In this document: positions 1-7,410 of the stretch, in pieces
Layout of the letters: each line of letters starts with the position of its first letter
Position numbering within the stretch: position 1 is the first letter of the stretch
Assembly: GCA_023663525.1 (NCBI GenBank)
Contig: JAMPHF010000002.1
Span: 190,984 to 254,983 of the forward strand
Origin: Bacteroides sp.
Lineage (GTDB): Bacteria; Bacteroidota; Bacteroidia; Bacteroidales; Muribaculaceae
DNA: 64,000 bases
Direction: 5' to 3'
Made by a program: the position numbers and the translations under genes
The notes under the pieces: model-generated
The model's database searches: none
Seen by the model: only the letters and a program-made list of their open reading frames with translations
Told to the model about the DNA's origin: nothing

Positions 1-68
1 AGAGCCACACTCCCTCAGAGTTAAGAGAAAATCCCTCAAAGATTGCGTCGCCCTCAGTTTAACTTTTG

Positions 69-86
69 TTATGAGACACACTCTTA
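69..86. repeat. Intergenic repeat TTATGAGACACACTCTTA, copy 1
   Basis: 18-base motif 13 bases before the phosphoethanolamine transferase ATG. Identical at 61877-61894; near-identical at 23023-23039. Confidence 0.7.
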
Positions 87-98
87 ATTCGGCCTGTC

Positions 99-1751
99 AT
101 GTTTAAGAACATTGTATTTTATTTCTTTCTGTTATCATTGCTGGTCCCGAATGTAGTCCTTTCATTCACAGAACCGCTGACCACTATCGGAGCGATAACC
201 AATGTAGTCCTCCCCGGAGGTGTGATATATCTGCTGTTGACTCTGTCGCCACGGCTGGGGCGCAGCATTTGGCTCATGTTTCCTCTCATCTTCCTTGCCG
301 CGTTTCAGATTGTGCTGCTCGACCTTTACGGACGCAGTATCATCGCCGTTGACATGTTTCTCAATCTCGTCACGACGAATACCTCGGAGGTTACGGAACT
401 TCTGGGTAATATGCTCCCGATAATACTTGTTGTCGTGGCCATATATGTCCCTTCGCTCATAATCGCCACCGTTTTTATTCGTAAGAAAGTCAGACTTACT
501 CCGGGGTTTCTGAGGGCAAATTTCAAAGTTGCATCTGTTGTGTGTCTGATCGGAGTAGGAATGCTCGTTTGTGCTTTCCGTTCGCCGGTCAAATATTCTA
601 CCATTGATGATCTGTATCCCGTGAATGTGGGCTATAATATATATCTTGCCGTTGACCGCACAATGCGGACTGCTGCCTATCATGACACATCCGCATCATT
701 CTCATACGGTGCCGTATCGACCCATCCTGAGGATGACCGTGAGGTGTATCTGCTCGTGATTGGCGAGACATCACGCGCTGAGAACTGGCATTTGCTTGGA
801 TATAAGCGCGACACGAATCCGCAGCTATCTCTGCGCCACGATGTCATTGCCGCTCCCAAGGCATATAGTGAGAGCAACACTACCCACAAGAGCGTCCCCA
901 TGTTGTTGAGTCCGGTGGATGCTACAAATTTTGACCCGGAGATATACCGGGTGAAAGGTGTCGTGACGGCGTTTAAGGAAGCCGGATTTTCCACCGCCTT
1001 TCTGTCAAATCAGCAATATAATCATTCTTTCATCGACTTTTTTGCAGCCGAAAGCGACACGGTCATATTTATTAAGGAGCTTGACAAAAATTCGGGGCTG
1101 ATCAGGGCCAACAGCAAGCCGGACACTGAATTGCTCCCGGTCCTCGACGGGATAATTGCGCTGGATAACCAAAAGCAACTTGTCGTGCTGCATACCTACG
1201 GCTCGCATTTCAATTACATAGACCGATACAGCGAGGAGGATTATCACTTCAAGCCATGTGACTACAAGGAGGCTAATCACCACAATCGCGAAAGCCTGAT
1301 TAATGCGTATGACAACACCATAGTTGCAACCGACCGTTTTCTTTCGGAGTGTATCAAGCGGCTTGAGGCTTTGGATGGTGCAAAAGCCGGACTGCTGTAT
1401 TGTTCCGATCACGGAGAAGACATATTCGACGATGGCTCGCGTAATTTCCTACATGCCTCCCCACGTCCGTCGTTACATCAGGTTCATGTTCCGTTCATAG
1501 CATGGCTTTCACCGTCATATCGTGAGGCGAATCCCGAAAAATGCTCATGTATTCACCTCAACATGGATCGCCTCATTTCGACTTCGCGGTCATTCATGCC
1601 GACAGCTCTCGACATGGCAGGGATTGAGGTGGATAAGAACTCGCTCGTTGACACTGACGCATCCCTGTTTTCGTCAACATATAAAGCCCGCCGTCCTCTA
1701 TACCTCAGCGACCATAACATAGCCGTAAGACTGAGCGAAATCGTTATTTAA
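99..1751 (+). CDS. Phosphoethanolamine transferase-like membrane sulfatase-fold protein
   Basis: Probably transfers a phosphoethanolamine-type group to an envelope lipid such as lipid A, at the periplasmic face of the inner membrane. About 550 residues, the family's usual size. The first 160 residues hold roughly five hydrophobic segments. The rest is an alkaline-phosphatase/sulfatase-fold domain, with LLVIGETSRAENW near residue 218 (metal-binding Glu), an NTTHKSVP segment near 260 carrying the expected nucleophile Thr, and CSDHGED near 436 (metal-binding Asp-His). It stands alone, with a hairpin-rich region after its stop. The fold and family are clear; the exact group transferred and the acceptor are inference. 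EptA-type is the best guess, but no symbol is given because several paralogous subfamilies look alike. Confidence 0.85.
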   Translation: MFKNIVFYFFLLSLLVPNVVLSFTEPLTTIGAITNVVLPGGVIYLLLTLSPRLGRSIWLMFPLIFLAAFQIVLLDLYGRSIIAVDMFLNLVTTNTSEVTELLGNMLPIILVVVAIYVPSLIIATVFIRKKVRLTPGFLRANFKVASVVCLIGVGMLVCAFRSPVKYSTIDDLYPVNVGYNIYLAVDRTMRTAAYHDTSASFSYGAVSTHPEDDREVYLLVIGETSRAENWHLLGYKRDTNPQLSLRHDVIAAPKAYSESNTTHKSVPMLLSPVDATNFDPEIYRVKGVVTAFKEAGFSTAFLSNQQYNHSFIDFFAAESDTVIFIKELDKNSGLIRANSKPDTELLPVLDGIIALDNQKQLVVLHTYGSHFNYIDRYSEEDYHFKPCDYKEANHHNRESLINAYDNTIVATDRFLSECIKRLEALDGAKAGLLYCSDHGEDIFDDGSRNFLHASPRPSLHQVHVPFIAWLSPSYREANPEKCSCIHLNMDRLISTSRSFMPTALDMAGIEVDKNSLVDTDASLFSSTYKARRPLYLSDHNIAVRLSEIVI

Positions 1752-1792
1752 ATGAGTATACCCTTTCAGACCTCACATATTCACATTTTCTC

Positions 1793-1867
1793 ATTCTCAC
1801 GAAATATGAGAATTGTGAGAATTTTCTCATTTTCTCATCATCTGATGAGAATGAGAAAATGAGAAAA
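1793..1867. terminator. Nested inverted repeats, possible bidirectional terminator
   Basis: Two overlapping hairpins built from a TTCTCAT-like motif. The first pairs 1793-1800 with 1815-1822. The second pairs 1822-1838 with 1851-1867 (17 bp), and an alternative inner hairpin pairs 1833-1840 with 1843-1850. The block lies between the stop of the plus-strand transferase and the minus-strand tRNA-Cys, so a shared terminator is reasonable. The several competing pairings are more elaborate than an ordinary terminator. Confidence 0.5.
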
Positions 1868-1875
1868 AGCATGAA

Positions 1876-1931
1876 GTATTAAGTATAAAGTGTTAAGTGT
1901 GAGGTATTAAGTATAAAGTGTTAAGTGTGAG
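1876..1931. repeat. 28-bp tandem repeat, two perfect copies
   Basis: The unit at 1876-1903 is repeated exactly at 1904-1931, followed by a degenerate start of a third unit. It consists of short AAGTATTAAG- and AAGTGTTAAG-like words, so the 28-bp unit is itself internally repetitive. No coding potential is evident. It may be a replication-slippage product. Confidence 0.85.
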
Positions 1932-1982
1932 GTGTTAGGTATTTTGCGGGGCAGTTCCGAAATCCGGACGGATACTAATGAT

Positions 1983-2024
1983 AAAAGTCAATTTGCCATT
2001 GGAGGATGGAACAAATTGACTTTT
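1983..2024 (-). terminator. Hairpin terminator after tRNA-Cys
   Basis: A perfect 12-bp inverted repeat (1983-1994 with 2013-2024) lies immediately downstream of the tRNA on the minus strand, and the transcript runs through a U-rich 3' arm. Position and shape fit an intrinsic terminator for the single-gene tRNA transcript. Confidence 0.65.
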
Positions 2025-2027
2025 GAT

Positions 2028-2101
2028 TGGAGGTTCCTAGCAGAATCGAACTGCTGTAAACGGTTTTGCAGACCGGTGCCTAACCACTCGGCCAAGGAAC
2101 C
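2028..2101 (-). tRNA. tRNA-Cys (anticodon GCA)
   Basis: The minus strand folds into a full cloverleaf. The acceptor stem pairs GGTTCCT with AGGAACC, followed by a U discriminator and encoded CCA (2028-2030). The anticodon loop CTGCAAA gives GCA, which reads Cys codons. The T-arm is AGCAG-TTCGATT-CTGCT. The outermost anticodon-stem pair appears to be a C-U mismatch; the other four pairs are sound. A perfect promoter lies upstream and a hairpin follows. Confidence 0.96.
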
Positions 2102-2122
2102 ATGTCGTGGTTTTTACGTGTG

Positions 2123-2154
2123 CAAAGTTATGGCATTAATTTGAAACTGCCAAA
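2123..2154 (-). promoter_or_regulatory. Bacteroides-type promoter for tRNA-Cys
   Basis: Read on the minus strand: TTTG (2151-2154), a 20-base spacer, then TAACTTTG (2123-2130). This is a full match to the Bacteroides -33/-7 consensus, placed about 20 bases before the mature tRNA 5' end. Confidence 0.85.
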
Positions 2155-2253
2155 TTTTTTGAAATATTTTCGCCGAAATTTCGGAAAATGGAGCTGGAGC
2201 GAGTGGATTCAACGGGGGATTTTGGCATTATTTTGGCGGGAGGTGAATTATTT

Positions 2254-2286
2254 TTTGCAGAATAATATATAAAATATGTATCTTTG
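2254..2286 (+). promoter_or_regulatory. Promoter of the riboswitch-led cobalamin operon
   Basis: TTTG (2254-2257), a 21-base spacer, then TATCTTTG (2279-2286), matching the Bacteroides consensus. Transcription should start near 2293, which is where the riboswitch P1 stem begins. Confidence 0.85.
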
Positions 2287-2292
2287 CACCGC

Positions 2293-2469
2293 GTTTTGGT
2301 TTCGCCACTGAGCGATGAAAATGGGAAGCAGGTGAGAATCCTGAACAGACCCGCTGCTGTGATTCCTGAAAACGCTCATTGATTAATCAATGCCACTGTG
2401 GATGGTGAGAAAGTGTCCATGGGAAGGTCAGTTCAATGAGATGGGATAAGTCAGAAGACCTGCCAAGAC
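2293..2469 (+). promoter_or_regulatory. Cobalamin riboswitch aptamer
   Basis: This 5' leader carries the conserved parts of an adenosylcobalamin-family aptamer: the GGTGAGAATCC-like segment and ACAGACCCGC near 2328-2356, a GCCACTG element near 2392, GGGAAGG near 2421, and a B12 box AGTCAGAAGACCTGCC at 2449-2464. A P1 stem closes it (2293-2299 with 2463-2469). The remaining leader to 2636 would be the expression platform. It should switch off the downstream receptor-chelatase-transporter operon when cobalamin is plentiful; that outcome is known for the class and inferred here. No U-tracted terminator is obvious in the platform, so control of translation is more likely than termination. Confidence 0.95.
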
Positions 2470-2636
2470 AACATAAGTTTTGTAGTTTTCGGGAAATAAA
2501 GCCACAAAGCAATCCTACAAACCCCATTCCGTTGTCATGGATGCAATTTGTTTGTGTGTCCTGCCGATGCGGTCTGTCGGGCTGACTGTGGTTTGGTTTA
2601 TCCCCGATGCTATTTGATTAACAGTTAGCTCACGCA

Positions 2637-4994
2637 ATGGAAATGAGGCGATTTTTTTCAGTTGTTTTATTTATATGCTTGACGCTGTTGCCGATGATGG
2701 CGATGGCAGCCACGGTCCGTCTCTACGGGACTGTGAGGGGCTCTGCTGGAGAAGCCGTCCCATACGCAACGGTTTATGACCGTGACAGCAAGCGTGGATG
2801 CGCTCCTGACGAGCAGGGAAGCTATTCGCTGCAACTCAAGTCGGGCAAGCACACGATTGAAGTTTCGGCGGTCGGCTATGTCGCAGAAGTCAGGACTGTG
2901 GACTTGATGTCGGACACAAAAATGGATTTTGTGTTGAAAGAGGATGCGGTGACGCTTTCCGGGGTCAATGTCTATGGCAAGACCAATGGTCGGAAACTGT
3001 CGGAGGGTGCATTCACTGTCAATGCCATTGAACTTAATGCGGATGTCAACAAACTCGTGAAGCTGAAGGATATCGTTGACCGCAGTGCGGGTGTGAAAGT
3101 GCGTCGCGAGGGTGGTGTCGGATCTGATTATGATCTCATAATCAACGGTCTGTCGGGCAATTCAATAAGATATTTCATCGATGGTGTGCCTCTCGACTCG
3201 AAAGGTACGGATTTCAATCTCGACAATATATCGGTGAATACGGTCGAACGCATAGAACTGTATAAAGGTGTCGTCCCGTCATATCTGAGTTCGGACGCAC
3301 TCGGGGGTGCTGTCAACATCGTCACCAAAAAGCAGCAGAAAAATTTTCTTGATTTCTCATACGGTGTCGGGTCTTTCCATACTCAGAGCGTCGATCTGAC
3401 AGGCAAGTATTTCATCCCGAAAACGAAGATTGCCATCTTGCCGACATTCAGTCTCAATTATTCAAAGAATGACTATACGATGAAGAATGTTGAGGTCTGG
3501 GATGAGGATGCCGACAAATACATATATACAAACAAGAAGCGTTTTCACGACGATTATCGCTCGATATTTTCACAGATAGAGGTTGGCGTGAATGATGTCA
3601 GATGGGCTGATGCCTTTTTCATCGGTGCGTCATATACCAAAGTCGATAAGGAACTCCAGACCGGCGCGATGCAGAATAAGGTCTATGGCGAGGCTTCGCG
3701 CAACTCCCACTCGATGAATGTCTCAGCACGTTATGCCAAGAGATGGGAACAGCTTAATGTCCGTCTTAATATGTCGCATACGTGGGATCACAGCGAGACT
3801 GTTGACACTGCCTACCGTAAATATTCATGGGACGGAACATGGATGCCCTCAAGCGGTAATGAGATGAACAACAAGAGCAGGACAATAAGAGTCTACCGCC
3901 GTCCGCTCACCATCGTCAATGCCGGAGTGGACCATGACATAAATGATTTCCACAATATTGCGTTCAACTACATGCTGAACCGCAGGGGCAATGACCGCAC
4001 CGACAAGGTTGACAAGTACTTTGAGCCGTCAAATGATGTGGTTACGAAACATCTTCTGTCGCTCACCTATTCGCAGTCGTTTTTCGATGAACGTTGGCAG
4101 ACCTCCTACTTTGTGAAGGACTATATCAATGTCATGAACATAAAGCAGACCGATGATGTTACCATCACCGGGTCAGACAAGATTGAGACTGATGTGACTA
4201 AGGATTATTGGGGCGCAGGTGTCGGTACGAGATTCACTCTCAAAGAGCCGTTTTCGGTGAAAGGCTCATACGAACACAGTGTGCGCCTGCCGCTCTCAAG
4301 AGAATTGCTCGGCAATGGGACAACCATTTACCCGAATCTTGCCCTCTCGCCTGAAACAAGCAATAACTACAACTTGGGTTTCTTCGGGACATGGCGCATC
4401 GACGCTGACAATATGCTGAGCTATGAGGCAAATGGATTTATCCGTCATGTGCAGCACTACATCCGTGCGACTGTCTCCGAGCGTGATGGCATGATGCAAT
4501 ATGTCAACGAGCCTGCAATTGATGTCAAAGGAGTGGATGTTGAACTCAACTATTTGTGGCGAAACGCTTTGCAGATAAGCCTGAACGGTAGTTGGAGCGA
4601 TGCGCGCGACTTGAAGAAATTTAAGAGTGACGGCAATCCGTCGGCCACATATAAGAACCGTGTCCCCAATCGTCCGTGGATATTCGCGAATGCCGGCGTA
4701 AACTATACGATTCATGATTTGCTGCGTAAGGAGGACCGCCTGCGGGTCGGTTGTGACTATCAGTGGATTCACTGGTATTATCTGAACTGGGAGGCTTACG
4801 GCTATGCGCAATCCAAGGCTAAGATACCGACACAGAACATCACGAATCTTTATCTCACGTATTCCATGTGCAATGATCGCTACAATCTCTCGCTCGAATG
4901 CAATAATGTTTTTGACCGTCTCGCATACGATAACTACATGTTGCAGAAACCGGGACGTGCGTTCTATGCAAAATTCAGACTGTTTATCAACTAA
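2637..4994 (+). CDS. TonB-dependent outer-membrane receptor, probable corrinoid importer (BtuB-like)
   Basis: Outer-membrane gated channel that would bring corrinoids, or a related tetrapyrrole, into the periplasm using TonB energy. It has a signal peptide (to about residue 25, ending MAMAA), a carboxypeptidase-like regulatory domain at about 25-110 (YGTVRGSAGEAVPYATV), a plug domain at about 120-235 (INGLSGNSIRYFIDGVPL, YKGVVPSYLSSDALGGAVNIVTK) and a beta-barrel to an aromatic-rich C-terminus. The 785-residue length is normal. It is the first gene behind the cobalamin riboswitch, the main evidence for a corrinoid substrate. The downstream chelatase genes resemble those in haem operons, so a haem-like substrate remains possible. 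The start at 2637 is the first ATG; a second lies two codons later. Confidence 0.9.
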   Translation: MEMRRFFSVVLFICLTLLPMMAMAATVRLYGTVRGSAGEAVPYATVYDRDSKRGCAPDEQGSYSLQLKSGKHTIEVSAVGYVAEVRTVDLMSDTKMDFVLKEDAVTLSGVNVYGKTNGRKLSEGAFTVNAIELNADVNKLVKLKDIVDRSAGVKVRREGGVGSDYDLIINGLSGNSIRYFIDGVPLDSKGTDFNLDNISVNTVERIELYKGVVPSYLSSDALGGAVNIVTKKQQKNFLDFSYGVGSFHTQSVDLTGKYFIPKTKIAILPTFSLNYSKNDYTMKNVEVWDEDADKYIYTNKKRFHDDYRSIFSQIEVGVNDVRWADAFFIGASYTKVDKELQTGAMQNKVYGEASRNSHSMNVSARYAKRWEQLNVRLNMSHTWDHSETVDTAYRKYSWDGTWMPSSGNEMNNKSRTIRVYRRPLTIVNAGVDHDINDFHNIAFNYMLNRRGNDRTDKVDKYFEPSNDVVTKHLLSLTYSQSFFDERWQTSYFVKDYINVMNIKQTDDVTITGSDKIETDVTKDYWGAGVGTRFTLKEPFSVKGSYEHSVRLPLSRELLGNGTTIYPNLALSPETSNNYNLGFFGTWRIDADNMLSYEANGFIRHVQHYIRATVSERDGMMQYVNEPAIDVKGVDVELNYLWRNALQISLNGSWSDARDLKKFKSDGNPSATYKNRVPNRPWIFANAGVNYTIHDLLRKEDRLRVGCDYQWIHWYYLNWEAYGYAQSKAKIPTQNITNLYLTYSMCNDRYNLSLECNNVFDRLAYDNYMLQKPGRAFYAKFRLFIN

Positions 4995-5006
4995 ATAACA
5001 TTTACA

Positions 5007-6278
5007 ATGAAGAAGTTTAAATTTTCACTGCTACTTTTCATTGCCCTGTTCACATCGCTGGGCTTGGCGAGCTGTTCGGATGACGATCCGAAAGGCGATG
5101 ACAACAATGACGATCCCACCGTCATCGATGACTTCCACTTTGACCTTTGGGTGGCTTTGGACAAACACGGCGGCATGGGACGCGACGTGAAGACTCTTGT
5201 CCGCAGCGTCGAATCGCTTGAAGCAGACCAGCCGGAAATCACTTTCAAGGGTGAGGGCACCGAGGTCAACTCAATCCTTTCGCTTGAGACAATCCTCAAG
5301 GGGGCTTACTACTATCAGGTTCCGGTTTCGGGCGATCGCTTCAGCAAGTACATAATCAAGGACAACAAAATCACAGTCATTGCTGAGCGTCGTTTCCAGA
5401 CCAATACATACTCCACCCGTAAGTACACTCACGCATGGGTTGATGACAATACTCTCATCATTATGGCTGCCAACGGTGAGGGCAACAAGATTATCTGGAC
5501 AAAGCTCAACGCCGACAACATGACAATCATCTCAGAGGGAGAACTCGATGTCAAGATGCCTGAGAGCGGCGATATTTATACCACATCGGGTATCCTCACT
5601 TACCGCAAGTCGGACAACAGACTGTTCTATTTCTACTATCCCAAGTCCGGAGGGACACGTGGCAAACGCGTCACCCCAATGAAGACGGCTGTCATCAATC
5701 CTGATAATATGGCTGTTGAGAGCGATACCGAGTGCTTCCTTGACTGCGAAATGGTCGGAACTGCCTACGGTGAGCTTCTTCAGACCACAACGTTCATCGA
5801 TGATGACGACAATCTCTACATCGCTTGTGTGACCGATGAGACAGACGGCGAGCACAGCCACCTCCTCCGCATCAATGCAAACTCTACGACCTTCGACAAG
5901 GACTATGATGGCTTCACCGCCGGAGGTAAACTCATCTCTGTGATCTATATGGGAGGCTCAGACGTGATTGCCTACGCTCGCGACGATGCGAAGGGAACCG
6001 GCATTGACGCTTTCAGCCATTACTATACAATTATAAATATCAAGACAAAGACAGCTTCACCGGTGACATATAACGGAGAGCGTCTTGCTTACAGCAGCGG
6101 ACGTTTCTCATCGCGCATGGCTTTTGTCAATCACAAAGCCTACATCGGTGTGGATGCCGAAAATACCAATCCTCAAATATATATCTATGATGCCAAGAAC
6201 CGCACTACCGAGAAGGGTGCGACAATGGCAGCAGGATTTTATTTCGAGCAGATCCGTGTGGTTGAAGATGTGAAATAA
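5007..6278 (+). CDS. Surface lipoprotein, DUF4374-like / beta-propeller-like ligand-capture partner
   Basis: The signal peptide ends at a lipobox (LASC, Cys23), followed at once by SDDDPKGDDNNDD. Such acidic tails match the Bacteroidetes lipoprotein export signal for the cell surface. The rest (423 residues in all) is rich in beta strands and repeated WTKLNADNMTI- or INIKTKTA-like turns that suggest a propeller. It lies 12 bases after the receptor gene, the place where surface partners such as BtuG (corrinoids) or XusB/HmuY-type lipoproteins (siderophores, haem) are found. I did not see a signature proving BtuG, so the ligand is open; corrinoid is inferred from the riboswitch. The DUF4374 resemblance is from memory and not tested. 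Confidence 0.75.
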   Translation: MKKFKFSLLLFIALFTSLGLASCSDDDPKGDDNNDDPTVIDDFHFDLWVALDKHGGMGRDVKTLVRSVESLEADQPEITFKGEGTEVNSILSLETILKGAYYYQVPVSGDRFSKYIIKDNKITVIAERRFQTNTYSTRKYTHAWVDDNTLIIMAANGEGNKIIWTKLNADNMTIISEGELDVKMPESGDIYTTSGILTYRKSDNRLFYFYYPKSGGTRGKRVTPMKTAVINPDNMAVESDTECFLDCEMVGTAYGELLQTTTFIDDDDNLYIACVTDETDGEHSHLLRINANSTTFDKDYDGFTAGGKLISVIYMGGSDVIAYARDDAKGTGIDAFSHYYTIINIKTKTASPVTYNGERLAYSSGRFSSRMAFVNHKAYIGVDAENTNPQIYIYDAKNRTTEKGATMAAGFYFEQIRVVEDVK

Positions 6279-6372
6279 TCTATAATAACTCTTTTCTGCC
6301 AATGTGAGCTATCGAGATTAAATTTTTTCTATCTATGTCTACAAATCAGTAAATAAGGCTCACGTAATCGTA

Positions 6373-6403
6373 GTCTCCCGGGATGTTGGTCATTCCGGGA
6401 GAC
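6373..6403 (+). terminator. Intercistronic hairpin before cbiK
   Basis: A 13-bp stem (6373-6385 with 6391-6403, one G-T pair) with a 5-base loop, followed by an AT-rich stretch without a clean T run. It splits the operon between the outer-membrane genes and the chelatase/transport genes. It could be a partial terminator or an RNA-stability element that lets more receptor than chelatase be made. Confidence 0.5.
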
Positions 6404-6426
6404 AATTAATTTCTTAAAACATCAAT

Positions 6427-7332
6427 GTGATGAGACGAATATTGATTTTACTGACTGTCATACTTTCATGTACGGTGGCTAAAGCATGCGCTGCAGAGCC
6501 TGCCGACGGTGAGAAACATGCCATACTGATGGCCCATTTCGGTACGACGTATGACGACACGCGCGCACTCACTATCGACGCTTTGAATGAAAAAGTGAAG
6601 ACCGATTTTCCGGATATGGACGTCTTCGAGGCCTACACTTCGAGGATTATCATCAGCAGACTTAAAAAAAGAGGCATAGTGAAATCCACTCCACGTGAAA
6701 TGTTGCTGAAACTTGCTGCGGAGGGTTATACACATGTCTTCATTCAGGGTACAAACATCATTGACGGAATTGAGTCGGAAACATTGCGCGATGATGTAGA
6801 GTTCATGATTCCGTTTTTCAAGGATATTCGCGTCGGCTATCCGTTGCTTTATTCAATTGAGGATTGTGAGAAGGTTGTCGGGATTCTTGCTGAACGGCAT
6901 GAGGCCTTGGCTGGAAAGCATTCGGCAGTCGTCCTCATAGGTCATGGAACTGCGACCCCGGCCAATGCAATCTATTCGCAGATTGATTATATGTTCAATG
7001 CCGATGGCCACGGTCAGTTTCATGTAGCCACCGTCGAGGGCTATCCGACATTTGACACAACTCTTGCCAAGCTCAAGGCTTCAAAGGTGAAGAAGGTCAC
7101 ATTGCTGCCGTTCATGTTTGTCGCCGGTGATCATGCCCGGAATGACATTGACGGTGAGTGGTGTGAAAATCTCGTCAAAGAAGGCTATGAGGTCTCGACC
7201 ATAATGGAGGGGCTCGGGCAGATACCCGCGATTCAGGACATCTACGTCGATCATATCCGGCAAGGACTCAACGAACGGCCGTTGAAGGCAATGGAACGTA
7301 AAGCGGCTTTCTTGAGGGATAATCTCAGGTGA
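6427..7332 (+). CDS. cbiK: Exported CbiK-type (anaerobic) cobaltochelatase
   Basis: CbiK inserts cobalt into sirohydrochlorin without ATP; relatives (periplasmic CbiK of Desulfovibrio, IhtB/FetB of Porphyromonas) are exported and linked to haem or metal handling. Here an N-terminal hydrophobic segment (about residues 5-15), then CTVAKACAAEP, predicts export. ILSC at Cys15 is a weak lipobox, and ACA-AEP offers an alternative signal-peptidase I site, so whether it is lipidated is unclear. The mature part has MAHFGTTYDDTR near residue 35, LIGHGTATPANAIY with a His near 174, and VAGDHARNDI with a His near 236. The last two fit the catalytic histidine pair of the family. Total length 301, usual for CbiK plus a leader. 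Because it is exported and lies in a transport operon, it may act on imported tetrapyrroles rather than in the cytosolic corrin pathway. Confidence 0.88.
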   Translation: MMRRILILLTVILSCTVAKACAAEPADGEKHAILMAHFGTTYDDTRALTIDALNEKVKTDFPDMDVFEAYTSRIIISRLKKRGIVKSTPREMLLKLAAEGYTHVFIQGTNIIDGIESETLRDDVEFMIPFFKDIRVGYPLLYSIEDCEKVVGILAERHEALAGKHSAVVLIGHGTATPANAIYSQIDYMFNADGHGQFHVATVEGYPTFDTTLAKLKASKVKKVTLLPFMFVAGDHARNDIDGEWCENLVKEGYEVSTIMEGLGQIPAIQDIYVDHIRQGLNERPLKAMERKAAFLRDNLR

Positions 7333-7340
7333 TGAAATTC

Positions 7341-7358
7341 CCGGCAATCTGTTGCCGG
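7341..7358 (+). terminator. Small hairpin between cbiK and the cobN-like gene
   Basis: A perfect 7-bp GC-rich stem (7341-7347 with 7352-7358) and a 4-base loop, followed by an A/T-rich stretch with a T5 run about 20 bases on. It is too short and too far from the T run for a strong terminator, and could tune or stabilise the operon mRNA. Confidence 0.35.
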
Positions 7359-7410
7359 ATTAAAAAATTAAGATAGTTTTTCAACTAAACAACCAATCAT
7401 TCACGTCTCT

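Noticed and set aside
1876-1931. 28-bp repeat as a CRISPR array
   Set aside because: The two copies are directly adjacent with no spacer, there are only two, and no cas gene is nearby.
2470-2636. Second riboswitch or small gene between the B12 aptamer and the receptor
   Set aside because: No second B12 box or other known aptamer motif and no good frame; it is best read as the expression platform.
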